A stretch of DNA of 64,000 nucleotides from Chamaecyparis obtusa. Lineage: Eukaryota; Streptophyta; Pinopsida; Cupressales; Cupressaceae. Shown here one piece after another: positions 23,176-35,730 of the stretch. The translations under genes were made by a program, and so were the position numbers. Each line of letters starts with the position of its first letter. The stretch's first letter is position 1. The notes under the pieces are model-generated. The model saw nothing but the letters and a program-made list of their open reading frames with translations, did no database searches and was not told the origin of the DNA. The stretch is from assembly GCA_027943335.1 (NCBI GenBank), contig BSBK01001297.1, positions 46,001-110,000 on the forward strand, written 5' to 3'.

Positions 23176-23808
23176 TGTTAGAATTTGTAATCTTTTCTTG
23201 GTGTATTTATAAACCAAGGTTAGACTATTATTCTTTTCTTGTTGAAATATATTACGATATAAGCCAAGGTATCCTAATATACTTCTTTTTTGTCTTCTTT
23301 CCACTACATTCTATTTCATCCTCTAGTGGAATATGTGAGGACAAATATTTATTGTAATTTGTAAATTAGTTTATTCCTCCTTAAGAGGAATTTCACACTT
23401 GGCCCACACACAGGTATGAATGTGGCACTCATTCACATAGGGAGTTACATGCAAACTCCTTCACTCATCTCTACTTATAGAGATATTTCTCCTCACACTC
23501 AACACCAATTTTCTCACATTTCTCTCACACAATCTCTCTCTATCTCTCTCTCTCTCTCTTAGTTCTATCATATTGTATTGAGCTAAGTGCTCATATTCTT
23601 TCTCTCTCTCTCTCTTTAGGCTTTTCATGCCTCATTCATAATTCACAAGGGGTTTTCTTTGCTTTCCCCTTTCAAATTCTTGTCTCCTCTTTGCTTTTTG
23701 GTGTATGCTCCTAGTTCTTGTGCTAATTCATGGTATTTTTCCTAACTCCTCACTCTTGGATTAAACAATTTCCTGCATTTCCATAGTTATTCTTTATCAT
23801 TTTTAACA
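23176..23808 (+). repeat. 3' LTR of the young copia element
   Basis: This 633-bp partner of 14983-15635 has the same ends and a shortened CT microsatellite (about 23536-23560). It is followed by the target duplication GCTTT. Confidence 0.93.
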
Positions 23809-24542
23809 GCTTTCCACCCCATGATGTGTTGCATGTTATACATGTTGTGTTTAGATTTCTTTAAATGACCCTTATTTCTCTATTGGCACAAGGTGAAAAG
23901 GAATTGAAATATTGTAAACATTCTTCTATTTGTATCTCACTTCTTCTATATGTCGTTACATGTTATGTCATACATGTGCCACTATTTTCAAATGTGCCTT
24001 TGTGTTATTTAATTAGGGATATCCAAAATGGTAGCTACCTATTCATTTTGGTCTTTGTGATGTCGACCCAAAATGAATCTTCTTTGTAACTCTTATGTGT
24101 CATTCTTCCATTGCCTTATAGTTCTACTACCTTTGGGGGATGATGATAATTTATTTTTGCATTAGAGTAATAAGTTATTTTACTTATTAATTAAATCATG
24201 TTGATTTAATTACTAAATCACTTATTATCTCTTTATTACTTAAGCTAAACTTTGACATATAATAATTAATTACTTTATTAATTATTATAATGCAACCTAG
24301 GTTTCTCCACCCTTTTAGGGTTTCAGATCTCCTTTATAAGGATTGATATCCTTTGTTTTCATATGTTCAAATTCTTCATTATTGATTTGAAACTTTTGTT
24401 TTTGCACATCAATGATTTCTTCTCTCTCGTGGATCAATGCGTTCAAGCCTTTGTAGCTTCTTGCTTCTCTCTCTCTCTAAGTGATAGGTGTTTGCATGTA
24501 GGTGTTCTTGGGATTTGTGGGTTATTTTCTCATCAACTCCAA

Positions 24543-25600
24543 CATGGTATCAGATCTTCAGATCTCCATGCCCATGTTCTCTTCTTGAGAGATTCAGTAT
24601 TGTTCATCAGATCTATGTTTTTTAGAGGATTTTCTATTGGATATTGGGGAGACCTTTGATTCTGGTCACTTTGGGCTCAAACAGACCTCACCATTGTGTT
24701 CAGAGTGCCCAAGAACCCCTATTTTCATATAAAATTTGTCCAATCTGGACAAATTTCCATTTTGAGGCAAAACTTTTTTGCACTAGGGCCATACAGCCCT
24801 AACACGCTTCCCAAGATGCATGAGAAAATTTAAAAAAAAAAAAAACCAGCGAAAAAAGCTTTTTAATAAAAAAAATTTATCTATCTTTTTTTACTAAAGT
24901 TTTTCTAAAACTTTTTTAAAGAAAGGCATGCATGTACCTTTTTTTAAAAAGCATGCATACCTTTTTGGAAGTACACTACATGTGCAGGTTGGTATGCCTG
25001 CATGTGCAAGTACTAACATCATCATTTGTAGGGAAAAATTTGATAGCCATCAACCCATCAATCCCTTTGATTCTTTTGTTAAAAGGCACAACTTGTGGTT
25101 TTTTGCTCATAACTTGAGCATATGCTGTCAAAAATGGGAAACTGATATCATCAGAAAGATCTTTGCGAGCTCTATCCAAATCTGGAGGTTTGAATTTTTT
25201 ATTTCTCTTTTTTGATGGTGATTTTTTTCCTGTCAAAGCTAGAGGTTCATTTTCGTACTCCGGGAGCCATATCTTGCACATCCAAACTCCATTTTGGGAA
25301 AATGATATATCATTGAAAAGCTTACTCTGTGATCTTTCCAATGATTTAAGTCATTTTTTACAGATTCTACTCCATGTACATTTGATTCAATTTTTTTGAT
25401 TTCTACACTCTAGTGAATATCTTGGATGTTTCAAGTCCTAGGATCTCTTCCTTTTGTGGAATGGCTCTTCTTTGGCTGTTCTTTTGTTTCAGTAGTCTTT
25501 CTCACTTCTTTGAGTAGTGTATACATCATTTTGTAGCATTCTTTTATGCACATGCACTTAGATCAACACATTGTTGCACATGAACAAATATATCCTGCCA
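24543..25600 (+). other. Retroelement leader-like sequence after a primer site
   Basis: TGGTATCAGATCTTCAGATC at 24543 is primer-site-like. The next kilobase has no genes but holds two copies of a leader motif, CATAACTTGAGCATATG near 25109 and AGCCATATCTTGCACATCC near 25264. Similar words occur in the leaders of both gag-protease elements. Short open frames here overlap one another on both strands and have no domain features. Confidence 0.45.
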
Positions 25601-25929
25601 ATAGATTCACAATCACTTTACATATCACCATATACATGACTCTTATCAGTTATAAACAATTGAACTCCTCACTCTAGTTATACAACATAATGAGATCCAC
25701 CAGGTTGGCCAACCCATTTTAAATAGGTCGCACTAAGACATTTCTGCGATGGTAAGGAATGAAATGAGGACCACTTTGATCATTGCAAGACGTCTCTCTC
25801 AATCCAACACGCCACACCATATCCAAAGCACTGAGTCCAAACATACATGACGAACACATTAAATATAACAACACCTATGACCAAAACACAAATGAACATG
25901 TTTCATGAAGGATCGACCCAAATAATTGA

Positions 25930-28900
25930 TCCACCAAATGTTGCATCCAATAAAGAACACTCACCGAAACCTATCAGTGATAATATTAACCAAAACAAAT
26001 AGACTATCAGTGCACATCAACCAATACACCAAAGTAGTCAGTTCCACATCAATTGGTACACCAAGAGGTTGGAATAAGGATATGTTTACATCGATGACCA
26101 CATTAATGACAACACCATAGATCATATCAACCTCACATCCTAACAAAGATCCTATTGAAAAAAGGGTAAGGGGGATATAAAAAGTTGAAGTTCTTGTGCT
26201 AGTGTGTGAATTAAATCCCATCCATTTGATATTTATAACATCTCTTTGTGAAACTATGGGCATCATGTTCCATATCGGCCAATAGTATCCATCTCTGACA
26301 AGTTTCTTTGGTAGATTCATACCATTGAAGTGGTCTCCACATATAAATTTGTGTGCCTTGCATAATATAGTTTATACCTCTTCTGAATCTAGACACCTAA
26401 GGAGGGTTTAGTCAAAGGAACATATGTAAAGTGTGTCACTAATGATAACATATTTAGAGGCCTAAAAAATAAAGGATCGATGTTGGTTAGTAGAAAGGTC
26501 AGGGGTAAGGCTTGTGAAGTTAGGTATTCATATATGGGATAGTACCAAGGGGAATTGGGACCCAAAGTTTCACACACAATTTTAGATTCTTGACTTTCAA
26601 AATCTGGCACAAGTAATTGTTCCACCAAGAATTTGTATCTATTGTATTCCATGGTAGGTCAAGCATTGACACAATAGTGGCTATTTCATTCATTGGTTTA
26701 TTTTAAAGCTTTAGCACTTGATTGAATGTGACTGTGTCAAAATTTTCCTTGAGAGTATCAACTAAGTTCTTATAGGGGAAAATTGTCTCATCTTTTGTTT
26801 TCTAGTCATCATTCACCTGACAGATGATCAATAGGGAGTTTCCATACACTCGAAGATAGTTTATATTCTTGTATTACAATCCTTAGTCCTATGATCAAGG
26901 CCTCACACTCAATAATATTGTTTGTGCATTAAAAAAAATTTCTATAGGACTTTAGGATTACATCTCCCTATGGTGTAACAAATAAAATACCCTCTTTGGA
27001 ACCATTTTTTGTGTGTGATCTATCAAATAAGAGATTACATTCATTGGATGATATGAATGATAAGAGTTCCTCATTTCGAAAATATGATAGTAGGGTCTGA
27101 TCCTATGGAATTGGCACATCAAGGAATTGATCAACTATGACTTGACCTTTTATTTCTTTTTTATGCATGTATTCAATATTAAACTTGTTGATAACCATTA
27201 TCAAGAAGGTAATTCAATGGATACATTTTTGCCACTGGGAAGGTTTTGTGAATCAACATGTAATGTCTAACCTTCTGAGCGACGAAGATGATTGATAGGT
27301 ATGTTTGTTCAATAGGTGTATAATTTAATTCATACCCAAAATTTTTTTGATTGATATAACATATTGTCCTCTCTTTTCATTCTTCATTATGCTATGCTAA
27401 GAGAACTCCCAAAGCCATGGTAGTTGTTGAGATGTATAAAATGAATGGTTTTCCTTCAGTGGGTAGCATGAGTAGGGTTAGTGATGGTATATATTACTTG
27501 AGTTTATTAAATGTATGTTGACACTATTCATTCCATTTAAAAGTGACACGTTTATTAAGCAAATGCTAGAATAGATGGCATTTATCACCCAATTGGGAAA
27601 TAAACCTTCTAATTGAATGCAATTTCCCTTGGAGACTTCTCAATTGTCTTAGATTAGTAGGTGGAGGAATTTCTATTATACCTTTGACCTTAGCAAGATC
27701 CACTTACATGCCTTAGAGAGAAATAATACATCCAAGGAATTTTCCTAACACAACCCCAAAGAGGCACTTCTTAGGATTCAATTATCACTTGTATTTTTCC
27801 ATTCTAGTAAAGATAATATCTAGGATATTCATATGACTATTTCGTGTGACTGATTTACATAGTAGTTCATCCACATAATATTCCATTTGTTTATGTATGA
27901 AATTATGAAAAAATATTTTCATTTCTCTTTGATATATGTTGCTCTAGCATTTTTGAGGTTGAAGAGAATTCTGTTCTAACAATAGGTTCCACATGCACAA
28001 GTGAGTGTAGTCTTGCACTAATCTTTGGGGGATAATTTGATTGTATCCTAAAAATTCATCCATTAATGACAACATTTCATAGCTAGCTATCAAATCTACT
28101 ATGATAACATTATTAGGCAAAGGAAAGTCATCTTTCAAACATGTCCTATTCAAATATCTGAAGTGGGTATAGATTCTAATGCCCCTAGTGGGCTTACTCA
28201 CTGGGACCAAATTTGAGATCTAATTTTCATAGGCAATTGGTCAGATAAACCCTACATCCAATAATTTCTTGAGCTCTTCTTTGACCAATAATACGATCTG
28301 AGGATGCATTTTTCTCAATTTTTGTTTGACCGATTTTGCACTTGGTTGTAGTAGAATATGGTGAAGAACTAACTTAGAGTCAAGTCCTGGCATGTTCACA
28401 TAAGTCCATGAAAAATTTACTTTCCTTTTTGAGAATAATTTAGTGAATTTTTCCTTTTCTTATTCTTCTAGTAATGTTGCAAAGTGAACAATTTATGGAT
28501 TGATCTTAACTATTCCTAAATTGATATCTTGTGTATCTTCTACAAGTAAAAAAGACTTTTCTTGATATGCAGGGGGTACATACATTCTTCCATTCTTGGG
28601 TACATCAGAGAGGTTTTCACCCTTAGATATGTCCTTTCTTTTTATGGTCTAAAGATGCCCTTTGGTTTTCACCACAAGATCTATATTTTCTTCTTTTCTC
28701 TTTATTTTTATTTTTATTTTCATTTTTTCCATTGGAAGATGGAGTTGACTCCCCAAAATATGTCATAGCATTCAAATCCATAGTGAGTCAAACCTTGTGA
28801 TCACCCATTGGTATTCCTTCTGTCATCTCAAAGAACTCAACTATAGCCTCATCATTTTAAAAATAATCCAAGCTTGGTAGTCCTCGTTCGTCCTAATCTA

Positions 28901-29250
28901 TTAGTTGAGGGTATTCTAGGGGCATGTCATCATCAACATGATATAGTTCTTGGGTGATGGGTGTTATAGCTAGGAAGTATTTGGATCCCAAAAGGTCTTC
29001 ATATAGGATTGAAGAGTGAGAGTAGGGTTTATGTGTTTGGCTTCTAAAGGTTAGTCATTAGGATTAGTAAAGACACTATCTTGGGCATAGGACTTGGAAA
29101 AATAGGAATCCCACTCCCATTTATTAGAATTATTCATGGCATATCTTTCCTCAGGTATCATCTCTTTGTTAGATGAACTCCCCTTCTTACATGAAGATAA
29201 CATTAGTACTTGAAGAGCCAAGTCATAATGGTACAAACCCAAGTCCCCTA
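25930..29250 (-). pseudogene. Ty3/gypsy pol remains (RT, RNase H, integrase)
   Basis: Minus-strand reading with many stops gives, from right to left, an acidic gag-pro region (about 29240-28700), then R-K-M-H-P-Q-I and L-V-K-E-E-L-K-K-L-L-D-V-G-F near 28290. RT follows with R-I-Y-T-H-F-R-Y-L-N, D-D-F-P-L-P-N (28210-28100) and a box Y-V-D-E (normally Y-V-D-D) near 27870. The connection has P-P-P-T-N-L-R-Q-L-R-S-L-Q near 27660. RNase H has C-T-N-N-I-I-E-C-E-A-L near 26920, and the integrase zinc region has G-Y-Y-W near 26280. RT-RNase H-integrase order is Ty3/gypsy, and the RT spacing resembles Tat/Athila-type elements. No LTR pair was found, so the element limits are approximate. Confidence 0.82.
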
Positions 29251-29569
29251 ATATTATATATGAATATGTATCATATATCTGATACCTTTGACATAGATTT
29301 GTAGCTTAGGGACTACCTTGAGATTTATATGGGCTTTGGCTTGGGAATGTCAAACTTGGAAAGTCAACCCAAAAAATGTGTTTATGAGATCTCCTTGCAT
29401 TTCCAAACTTCAACCATATAGCCGACAACATTTTTTTACCTGAAATTGATTAAATGAAAAGGGTTTCTTAAGGAGTTTCTCATCTTTCCACCAATATAAA
29501 TTTTGTCTTGTTTCAAGTTTAATAAATAATTATTTTTTATTTTCTCAAATTGGATTTTGTCTAAAGTCC

Positions 29570-30157
29570 TAATTGATAGACTGATTAAAAATGTCTATAA
29601 CTTTCAAACGGTATAATATTTTTCAAATCCAAAACATAAACATGTGCCACATTTTATGCTTCACATACTATAAGAAAATGAAAAATGAAAAATCATTAAT
29701 TTTTGACCAAGTTATGGTGGTGAGACACGCAAGTTTTTATATTCTAAACTTTTTTTAGTAAAAATCAAAATTTATTATTTATTTGGAAATAGATTACAAA
29801 AAAAATGTCACATTCAGACATGAGTCTTCTACTTATATCTAGAATCTTATAAAAATTATATTATCATTTGATTGTGGTTAGGGTGGTTAGACATGCACCT
29901 ATACTTATCTTTTTCTTGAAATTTACATACTAGACTAGATTGAAATTTTGATTTTTCACCAAATAGATTTTTTTTCAAAAAATAACTAGTATCTTAGAAA
30001 CTACATTTAATTTTCTATAGATTCTATTCTTACATATTTTTGATATAAGGTTGATAACTTATTGAAATTTTTACGTCAATTTTCCTAACTCTTTTTTTTT
30101 AAAATTCCATTGCCACTTAAGGGCCTACTTTGGCCCCTCATGATCTTTCACATACCC
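29570..30157 (-). mobile_element. Right half of a TIR element (GGGTATGTG family)
   Basis: The right end reads TTTGGCCCCTCATGATCTTTCACATACCC, a decayed version of the terminus at 58159, and the preceding 550 bases match 57560-58130 (for example TTCCATTGCCACTTAAGGGC). No left terminus is seen, so the copy is truncated. There is no coding sequence. The orientation label is arbitrary. Confidence 0.6.
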
Positions 30158-30171
30158 ATCACACATGTTAC

Positions 30172-31129
30172 GGGTAAAAGCACAAAGTTGTGTCACATTT
30201 CAGGACAACTTATCGGCACAGCTGAATTTGAGTATTTCTAACTAAAATTATTTTTTGTCAAACATATGGTCTAGCTAGATTCATTCTAGCTAAGTTAGAT
30301 AAGTTCTTCACCTTTTCCAATTGGAAATATCTATTAAATGCATATTTTATAACAATTACTAAAGAAATAAAATTATTTCAGAAAAGCGATGTTTCAATAA
30401 CTCTTACTCTTTTCAATGATATTTTTTTACAAATATAAAAATACCCTTTTTTAGAGCACAGAGTCAAGATTATCATCATATAATTTTTATAGTATTTTAA
30501 TTAGATCTAATATATTATAATTTCAAAATACTGCAAGTAGGTATTTTAACATTCAAGAACAAGATGCTTCAAAAATAGAAAAAAAAAGTAAAGCTTTTCA
30601 AAAAAATTGAAAATTTATATTTAACACTAGAGGAGAGACTTATCTTCAAGAGTGTGTAATTTATTTTCTGAATGGTGTAGATTTGATAGGGGAAATTTGG
30701 CGCGAGATGAAAACTATCGATTTCAGGTATGTTCGACTTTGAGTAGTTATAACAGAGAAAATATACATTGAAATAATTTTTCTTCTTTTTTGCACTAGCT
30801 ATACATTTTATCTATGACATATTTTGAAATCAAAGGAAAAAAAGATTATTTGCATATACTTTTTTGGTGCGAACAAGACCCTCATTTTTCAGCATTTTTC
30901 AACAAGTAAAAAATGGACTTAAAATTTTTTAAAACTATGTGAATTCTTGTTCAAAAAAAATGAAAAAAATTATAGGCATAAACTTCATCCACTTTTGCAC
31001 ATTTCATTAGTTTACATCATCTCCAAATTTTAAACATAAATGCCATTTTTATGTCATTAAAGTTAACAAATTTGTATGTTGCTGACCTTTTCCTTTATAA
31101 AAGTGTGACACAGCTTTGTACTTTTACCC
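30172..31129. mobile_element. Non-autonomous TIR element (GGGTAAAAG family), copy 1
   Basis: The ends GGGTAAAAGCACAAAGTTGTGTC and (reverse) GGGTAAAAGTACAAAGCTGTGTC form imperfect terminal inverted repeats of about 30 bp. TTAC is repeated at 30168-30171 and 31130-31133. The distal 650 bases match the second copy at 47460-48106. There is no ORF of note, so it would depend on an unseen transposase. The superfamily is not assigned. Terminus and target-site size do not fit hAT, Mutator or CACTA well. Confidence 0.75.
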
Positions 31130-31133
31130 TTAC

Positions 31134-33877
31134 ATTCTATCTTACATTCACTAAGATAATTTTAAAAAAAAGTGTAAACACCCAAGGTTGTCCAAACCTA
31201 GAGTAAGAACACCATCAAAGTTTAAAACCATGTCTTTGAAACTCAAGATATCATGCCAACTGAAATGAATGAAGAAAATGGCATCAATCTCAGTTCTAAA
31301 TCCACAAAATAATAAAGCATCACATGAAGAAATGTGAATCATGCATTTCATGTAGGAAATACTGTGAAACATGCCATACTCAAATGAACACCAATTCCAC
31401 TTAACCTTGATTCGAAGCACAAAAACTTGAATCCAATATATTCAATAATTACTCAAAAACATACCAAAACCTCATCATTATATTTTCAATAAAAATAATG
31501 TGCAAAGAAAAACTCTCAGTACCACTCTAGACAGGAAATAGTTACTAATGACAACAACATGTTGATATCAATAACAACAACATGTTGACATCAATGACAA
31601 CCTAACCAACTCAAGTAACAACTCATTATAATCAAGCATGCAATACCACCTTCCCAAAATTTAAATTTATCTTCCTTCCAAATGACAACTCCATCTCAAC
31701 CCCACCCTTAAAACATTTCTATAGAGTTGAATTTAATCTATTATACTAATTTAGGATAAAAAGTAAAACATAATATTGTGGGAGATCACTTCATTTAAAA
31801 AAAAATAGTTATAAATTTACAACCTCTAAATCTAAATAACATGGTTTGACTTGTAAATGTATATATATATATATCTAAAAAATGATCGAGAGCTTATCTA
31901 AGATCTCTAGGTCATTGAGCTCTAGGTCACTGAGCTCTAGGTTATCGAATCCATAAAATCCACCAAGTACATGCATTCAAGAGAACTAACATTTAAATTT
32001 GCTATTTGAGAAACTCAACCAAAATAATTAGGGGATATTTAGGAGCTTTTAGATCAATTTAATTACATTACCAAATCCATAATACTTTTCATGTCCATGT
32101 ATCTAGAGGACTATTTAGAAATTTCCATTTCACCAAATGACCAATTCTAATAGCTCCATATAGTTCCATTACATCTAAACAAGAGCTTTAGGCCACCACA
32201 TGACCAACTTCAAAATTATGATGATGGGCCCCAAGGAAACTAGTTTAACATGATCCATAATCCACTTGTTACAATCAAGAAAACTCTTCATCCCAAGCTT
32301 CAATCTACATCAAGGTGTGTTCCATTTATCACTCCACTGTTACTCTATAAGTGGTCTACATAATTGTGTTTATATTATTGAAAAAACATCACTCCTATGT
32401 AATTTGATCATCTAGTAACCACTAGTCATCCATTATTTATTGCTTAATATCATTTCCTATAAGATTTGTACCTCTTCAAAATCCATCTTTCTTTTGTTAT
32501 TACATTAATTCATATTAATGATTAACTATATTACTTTAATTTTTGAAACCCTTGTTCTTGTACTAGATCTTTTCATTACCCTTTTGCATCTATATTCCAA
32601 TTTCCAAATTCAATATTTAATTCACTGTCATTTTAAACAACACATGATCACTTCATTACATGGTGTCTTCTTCATCTTTTCTTAGAACTATTGGACTAAA
32701 CTTAAAGACTTGTCATGATGAAAAGATCTTCACTTGTCAATCTCTCAAATGCATTTTGTGACACTTCCAATCCTTTATTTCAAGTCCAAACATCAATGAA
32801 AAGTGATACTTGTAAGTATAGAAAGCTTGTAGGGATCAATTTCTTCTTTTAGGTAAAGTTCATATATTCTTGCTAGATCCAAATTCAGAAGTGCAAAGAT
32901 CATATATATACATGTGGACCCAACCCAAGTGTGTGTATACTTTAAGGACTTCTAGATCATAGTCATCTCAATTGATTCATATAATATCTAGTTCTAGAAA
33001 CCTGATATTATAGTCACTTATTACAATATTGCTCATCTCCAATTCTAAAATACACTTGATTTATTATTTTGTTCCAATTCTAGATCTACCTAGGTAATGC
33101 AACAAAAATATATATTTTTTAATATATTATCATGTTACACTAAAATTATATTAGTATCATAACAATACCATGACTTCTAATTATCTTTGAAAATTATTTT
33201 TATATATAATGAAATCAACATACAAGGTTTATAAAAGAGAACAATCCTAGTTAATTAATTTTGACATTTATCTTTTAAACTTAGCTTGCAACCATCTAAG
33301 TAGACAGATTCTAGGTATAAAAAATTTGCAATGTTTAGAGTTAAACATAAGGATCAAATTTGTAGCTGTGAATTTTAGGTCCAAAGATACAAAAGTAAAT
33401 CAAATAAGAATGAAATAAATTTCTTACTTCTATGTTCTTTTTCTATTAGGCTCAACTTTTGGCAAAACTCTTAAGAACATCTATTACATTCAATTCAACA
33501 TCAAGTTTAAAATAAAGATCATTATTTGATTTATTTAAATTCCATACATTTATTTTACTTTTATTATGAATCTAACTCATTTTCTTAAATTAAATTGTTT
33601 ATCATAATAAATTTAATTAATTTACTTAGAATATTTATACAATGTTATTTTGTTTACAATATATAATATTTTATTGATACATTTTCTGATTATTTAAATT
33701 TTGGTCTTTGTATTTCAAATAAGTAGACATGTAATTAGATTACAAAACCAAATTTTTTACTTTAACTACGTGGAGGTTGGTTACTACACCCTCTTTAAGA
33801 TTCATGGCATCTAAGAAATCTACTATAACAGTTTTCAACAAGGCCTAGGACAGCCACACAATCCCTTTCTAATGTAA
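31134..33877. other. Intergenic, no gene seen
   Basis: This is AT-rich sequence downstream of the receptor kinase gene. A CTCTAGGTCA(C/T)TGAG unit is repeated about three times at 31900-31950, and a TGTTGACATCAATGACAAC stretch near 31590 resembles the terminal part of the old copia LTR. A (TA)n run of about ten bases lies at 31859. The 89-codon frame at 31151-31420 has no recognisable motif. Confidence 0.6.
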
Positions 33878-34367
33878 CTATAGGGAAGTGGGGAAACTGC
33901 TAGTGGACGTGAGTGAGAGCTCATCTGGAACTTGGTAATATTCTTCCTCAAATGTCACAGCTTCTCTGATATTGACCACAACCTCACTAATGCTTGGTCT
34001 AGCGGATGGCTCACTTGCAATGCATCTCCACGCTAGATTGGCAACCTGAACAATGGATTTCATATTGTAACGATTACCCAACCTTGTGTCTACTATTTCT
34101 GCAATCTTGGCGTAATCTTTATCTTCTCCCAAATATGATGCAACCTGTTCAGTCAAGCATAGAGAAACTGCATTGAGTTTTTGCCATAAAATAGCCATTT
34201 CGGTCTTTGTTGGTAAATTAGTGGGATTACTTACCCATTCAGTCAATAATATTTTCTCGGCAGAAACTTTTATGTCAATGGGTTTCCTGCCACATATAAG
34301 CTCCAACAACACGACTCCAAAACTATACACATCACTCTTATCTGTCAACATGTGAGTTTTATAATAC
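33878..34367 (-). CDS. Receptor kinase exon 14: kinase C-lobe and stop
   Basis: It reads [27 protein letters not shown], then W-R-C-I and S-A-R-P-S-I-S-E-V, ending with a Ser/Thr-rich tail and TAG at 33878-33880. It is open throughout. The insert after G-R-K-P differs from the shorter loop usual in this class. Confidence 0.9.
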
Positions 34368-34465
34368 CTGTTATTGGAAAAGCAAGGAAGATTAATGAAT
34401 ATTGGAATAAACTATAAAGAGGAATGAGTATTTGAAGAACATAAAACTTTGTACAAATTACATAC

Positions 34466-34655
34466 ATTGGATCTAAATATCCAGGAGTTCCTTTAATAGT
34501 TGTATTGATCTGAGAAGTTTCCCCATTGCCAATCACTCTTGAAAGACCGAAATCAGCCAGTTTGCCATTCAGATTACTGTCTAGAAGAATGTTGGAGGTT
34601 TTCACATCTCTGTGAATTATTTTTGGAGTACAAGCTGCATGAAGATATTCCAGCC
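34466..34655 (-). CDS. Receptor kinase exon 13: catalytic and activation loops
   Basis: It encodes [20 protein letters not shown] (RD-type catalytic loop), A-D-F-G-L-S-R and G-T-P-G-Y-L-D-P. It then ends AT before the donor GTATGT. With exon 14 this makes P-M-Y-Y where family members have P-E-Y-Y, so the APE-type glutamate is replaced by methionine. Confidence 0.9.
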
Positions 34656-34784
34656 CTGCAAATAATTTTGTTTGAGAAAAATATAAAACCTTAATTTAAA
34701 GTAAAAACTAATTTGCATGTGTCATTTTGAAATCAAGGATTTAGTGACTCGCTAATGAAATCTGAAATTGTTTTGAGAAATAAC

Positions 34785-35364
34785 CTTGTGCTGCGTCCAA
34801 AGCTGTTTGAAGCCTGGTTTTCCAATCTAGTTGAGGATATTTCAGTGCCTCTGGATCTGCAAAAATGAAGTACTATGTAAGTTTTGGTCATTTCTCACAT
34901 AAGTAGTGTTTTGTTAGAATGAAAGAAATATTTTAAGTTACCGTAAAGGTTGTCACTGAGGGACCCTGCAGACATATACTCGTAGACAAGCATGAGGTCT
35001 CTGGATTCATTACATATACAGTACCCAATAAAAGACACCAGCTTCTTATGATTGATTTTTGACAAAAGATCAACCTGTTCATAAAGTTGAAAGCACTAAG
35101 ATTTCTCATATAAATGCACAAGGAAAATGGAATGCTCTTGGAATATAAGCATTACCTCATTGGAGAATTGATCAATTCCATGTTTGTTGAAAACTGAGAG
35201 TACTTTTACAGCTATCTGCTTCCCTTCCTGCAATTTGCCCAAGAAAACATTTCCAAAGGACCCCTGTCCAATTTTATGGGTGAAGTTTTCTGTCGCCGTG
35301 GTCATTTCCTCGAGAGTAAAGGAGTGAGATTTTGATGAATTTGCTACATTAACCATCAGATAAT
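34785..35364 (-). CDS. Receptor kinase exons 10-12: kinase N-lobe
   Basis: Three exons (35364-35156, 35074-34942, 34856-34785). They encode S-F-T-L-E-E-M-T-T-A-T-E-N-F, the glycine loop G-Q-G-S-F-G, the ATP-binding lysine in I-A-V-K-V, the alpha-C glutamate region, and V-Y-E-Y-M-S-A-G-S-L in the hinge. They end with L-D-W-K-T-R-L in the third exon. Introns are short with GT-AG ends. No lesion is seen. Confidence 0.9.
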
Positions 35365-35482
35365 CTGCATTTTGTTTGTTTGTAATAGATGAGAAAGTTA
35401 CACTATACAATTTTATCTTTATTCTTGATAAAATTATGGATTGTGGTCCATTGTATCGTGCTAGTACAAGTGAAAAACTTAC

Positions 35483-35649
35483 CAAGAGGACTTGGCTGAG
35501 TACAAGCACTTCTCAATTTCATTTGATAGATGACAAAACCCACTAAAATGATTGTTATAATTAAGCCTCCTGTTACTCCAAGCGCAATTGAAGTGACATG
35601 ACCACTACACTTCTGCTTTGTCCGGCAAAGGTGCTTATAGCCATTGAAA
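35483..35649 (-). CDS. Receptor kinase exon 9: transmembrane segment
   Basis: It encodes a short juxtamembrane Cys/Lys region, then S-I-A-L-G-V-T-G-G-L-I-I-T-I-I-L-V-G-F, a single membrane helix, followed by a basic stop-transfer stretch Q-M-K-L-R. The acceptor is ACAG and the donor GTAAGT. It joins exon 10 through a split Asp codon. Confidence 0.9.
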
Positions 35650-35730
35650 CTGTACCAAATTAACCAAATTTGCTATCAAATATTCTTAAGTAAAAAACAA
35701 GAAAATGAAATCTGTAACGCATAAAATTAC

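Larger units (their letters stand above)
14983..23808 (+). mobile_element. Full-length Ty1/copia element with 5-bp target duplication
   Basis: LTRs at 14983-15635 and 23176-23808 start TGTTAGAATTTGTAATC and end TTTTTAACA. GCTTT flanks the element exactly (14978-14982 and 23809-23813). The primer site TGGTATTAGAGC starts at 15636, and a purine run ending GGGGGG touches the 3' LTR. The interior holds a 3.3-kb leader and a complete gag-protease-integrase-RT-RNase H reading, broken by four stop codons and two frameshifts. By eye the LTRs differ at roughly nine positions outside the CT microsatellite, so this is the youngest intact element in the window. Confidence 0.95.
14920..24542 (+). repeat. 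Unclassified LTR split by the young copia element
   Basis: The pieces 14920-14982 and 23814-24542 become continuous when the copia insertion and one GCTTT copy are removed, giving about 790 bp. The left side is preceded by a polypurine-like tract. The right end, CTCCAACA at 24535-24542, is followed at once by TGGTATCAGA, a tRNA-iMet primer site. So a tract normally left of a 3' LTR and a site normally right of a 5' LTR flank the same copy. The exact left boundary is uncertain. The bases 14983-23808 inside this span belong to the copia element. Confidence 0.5.
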
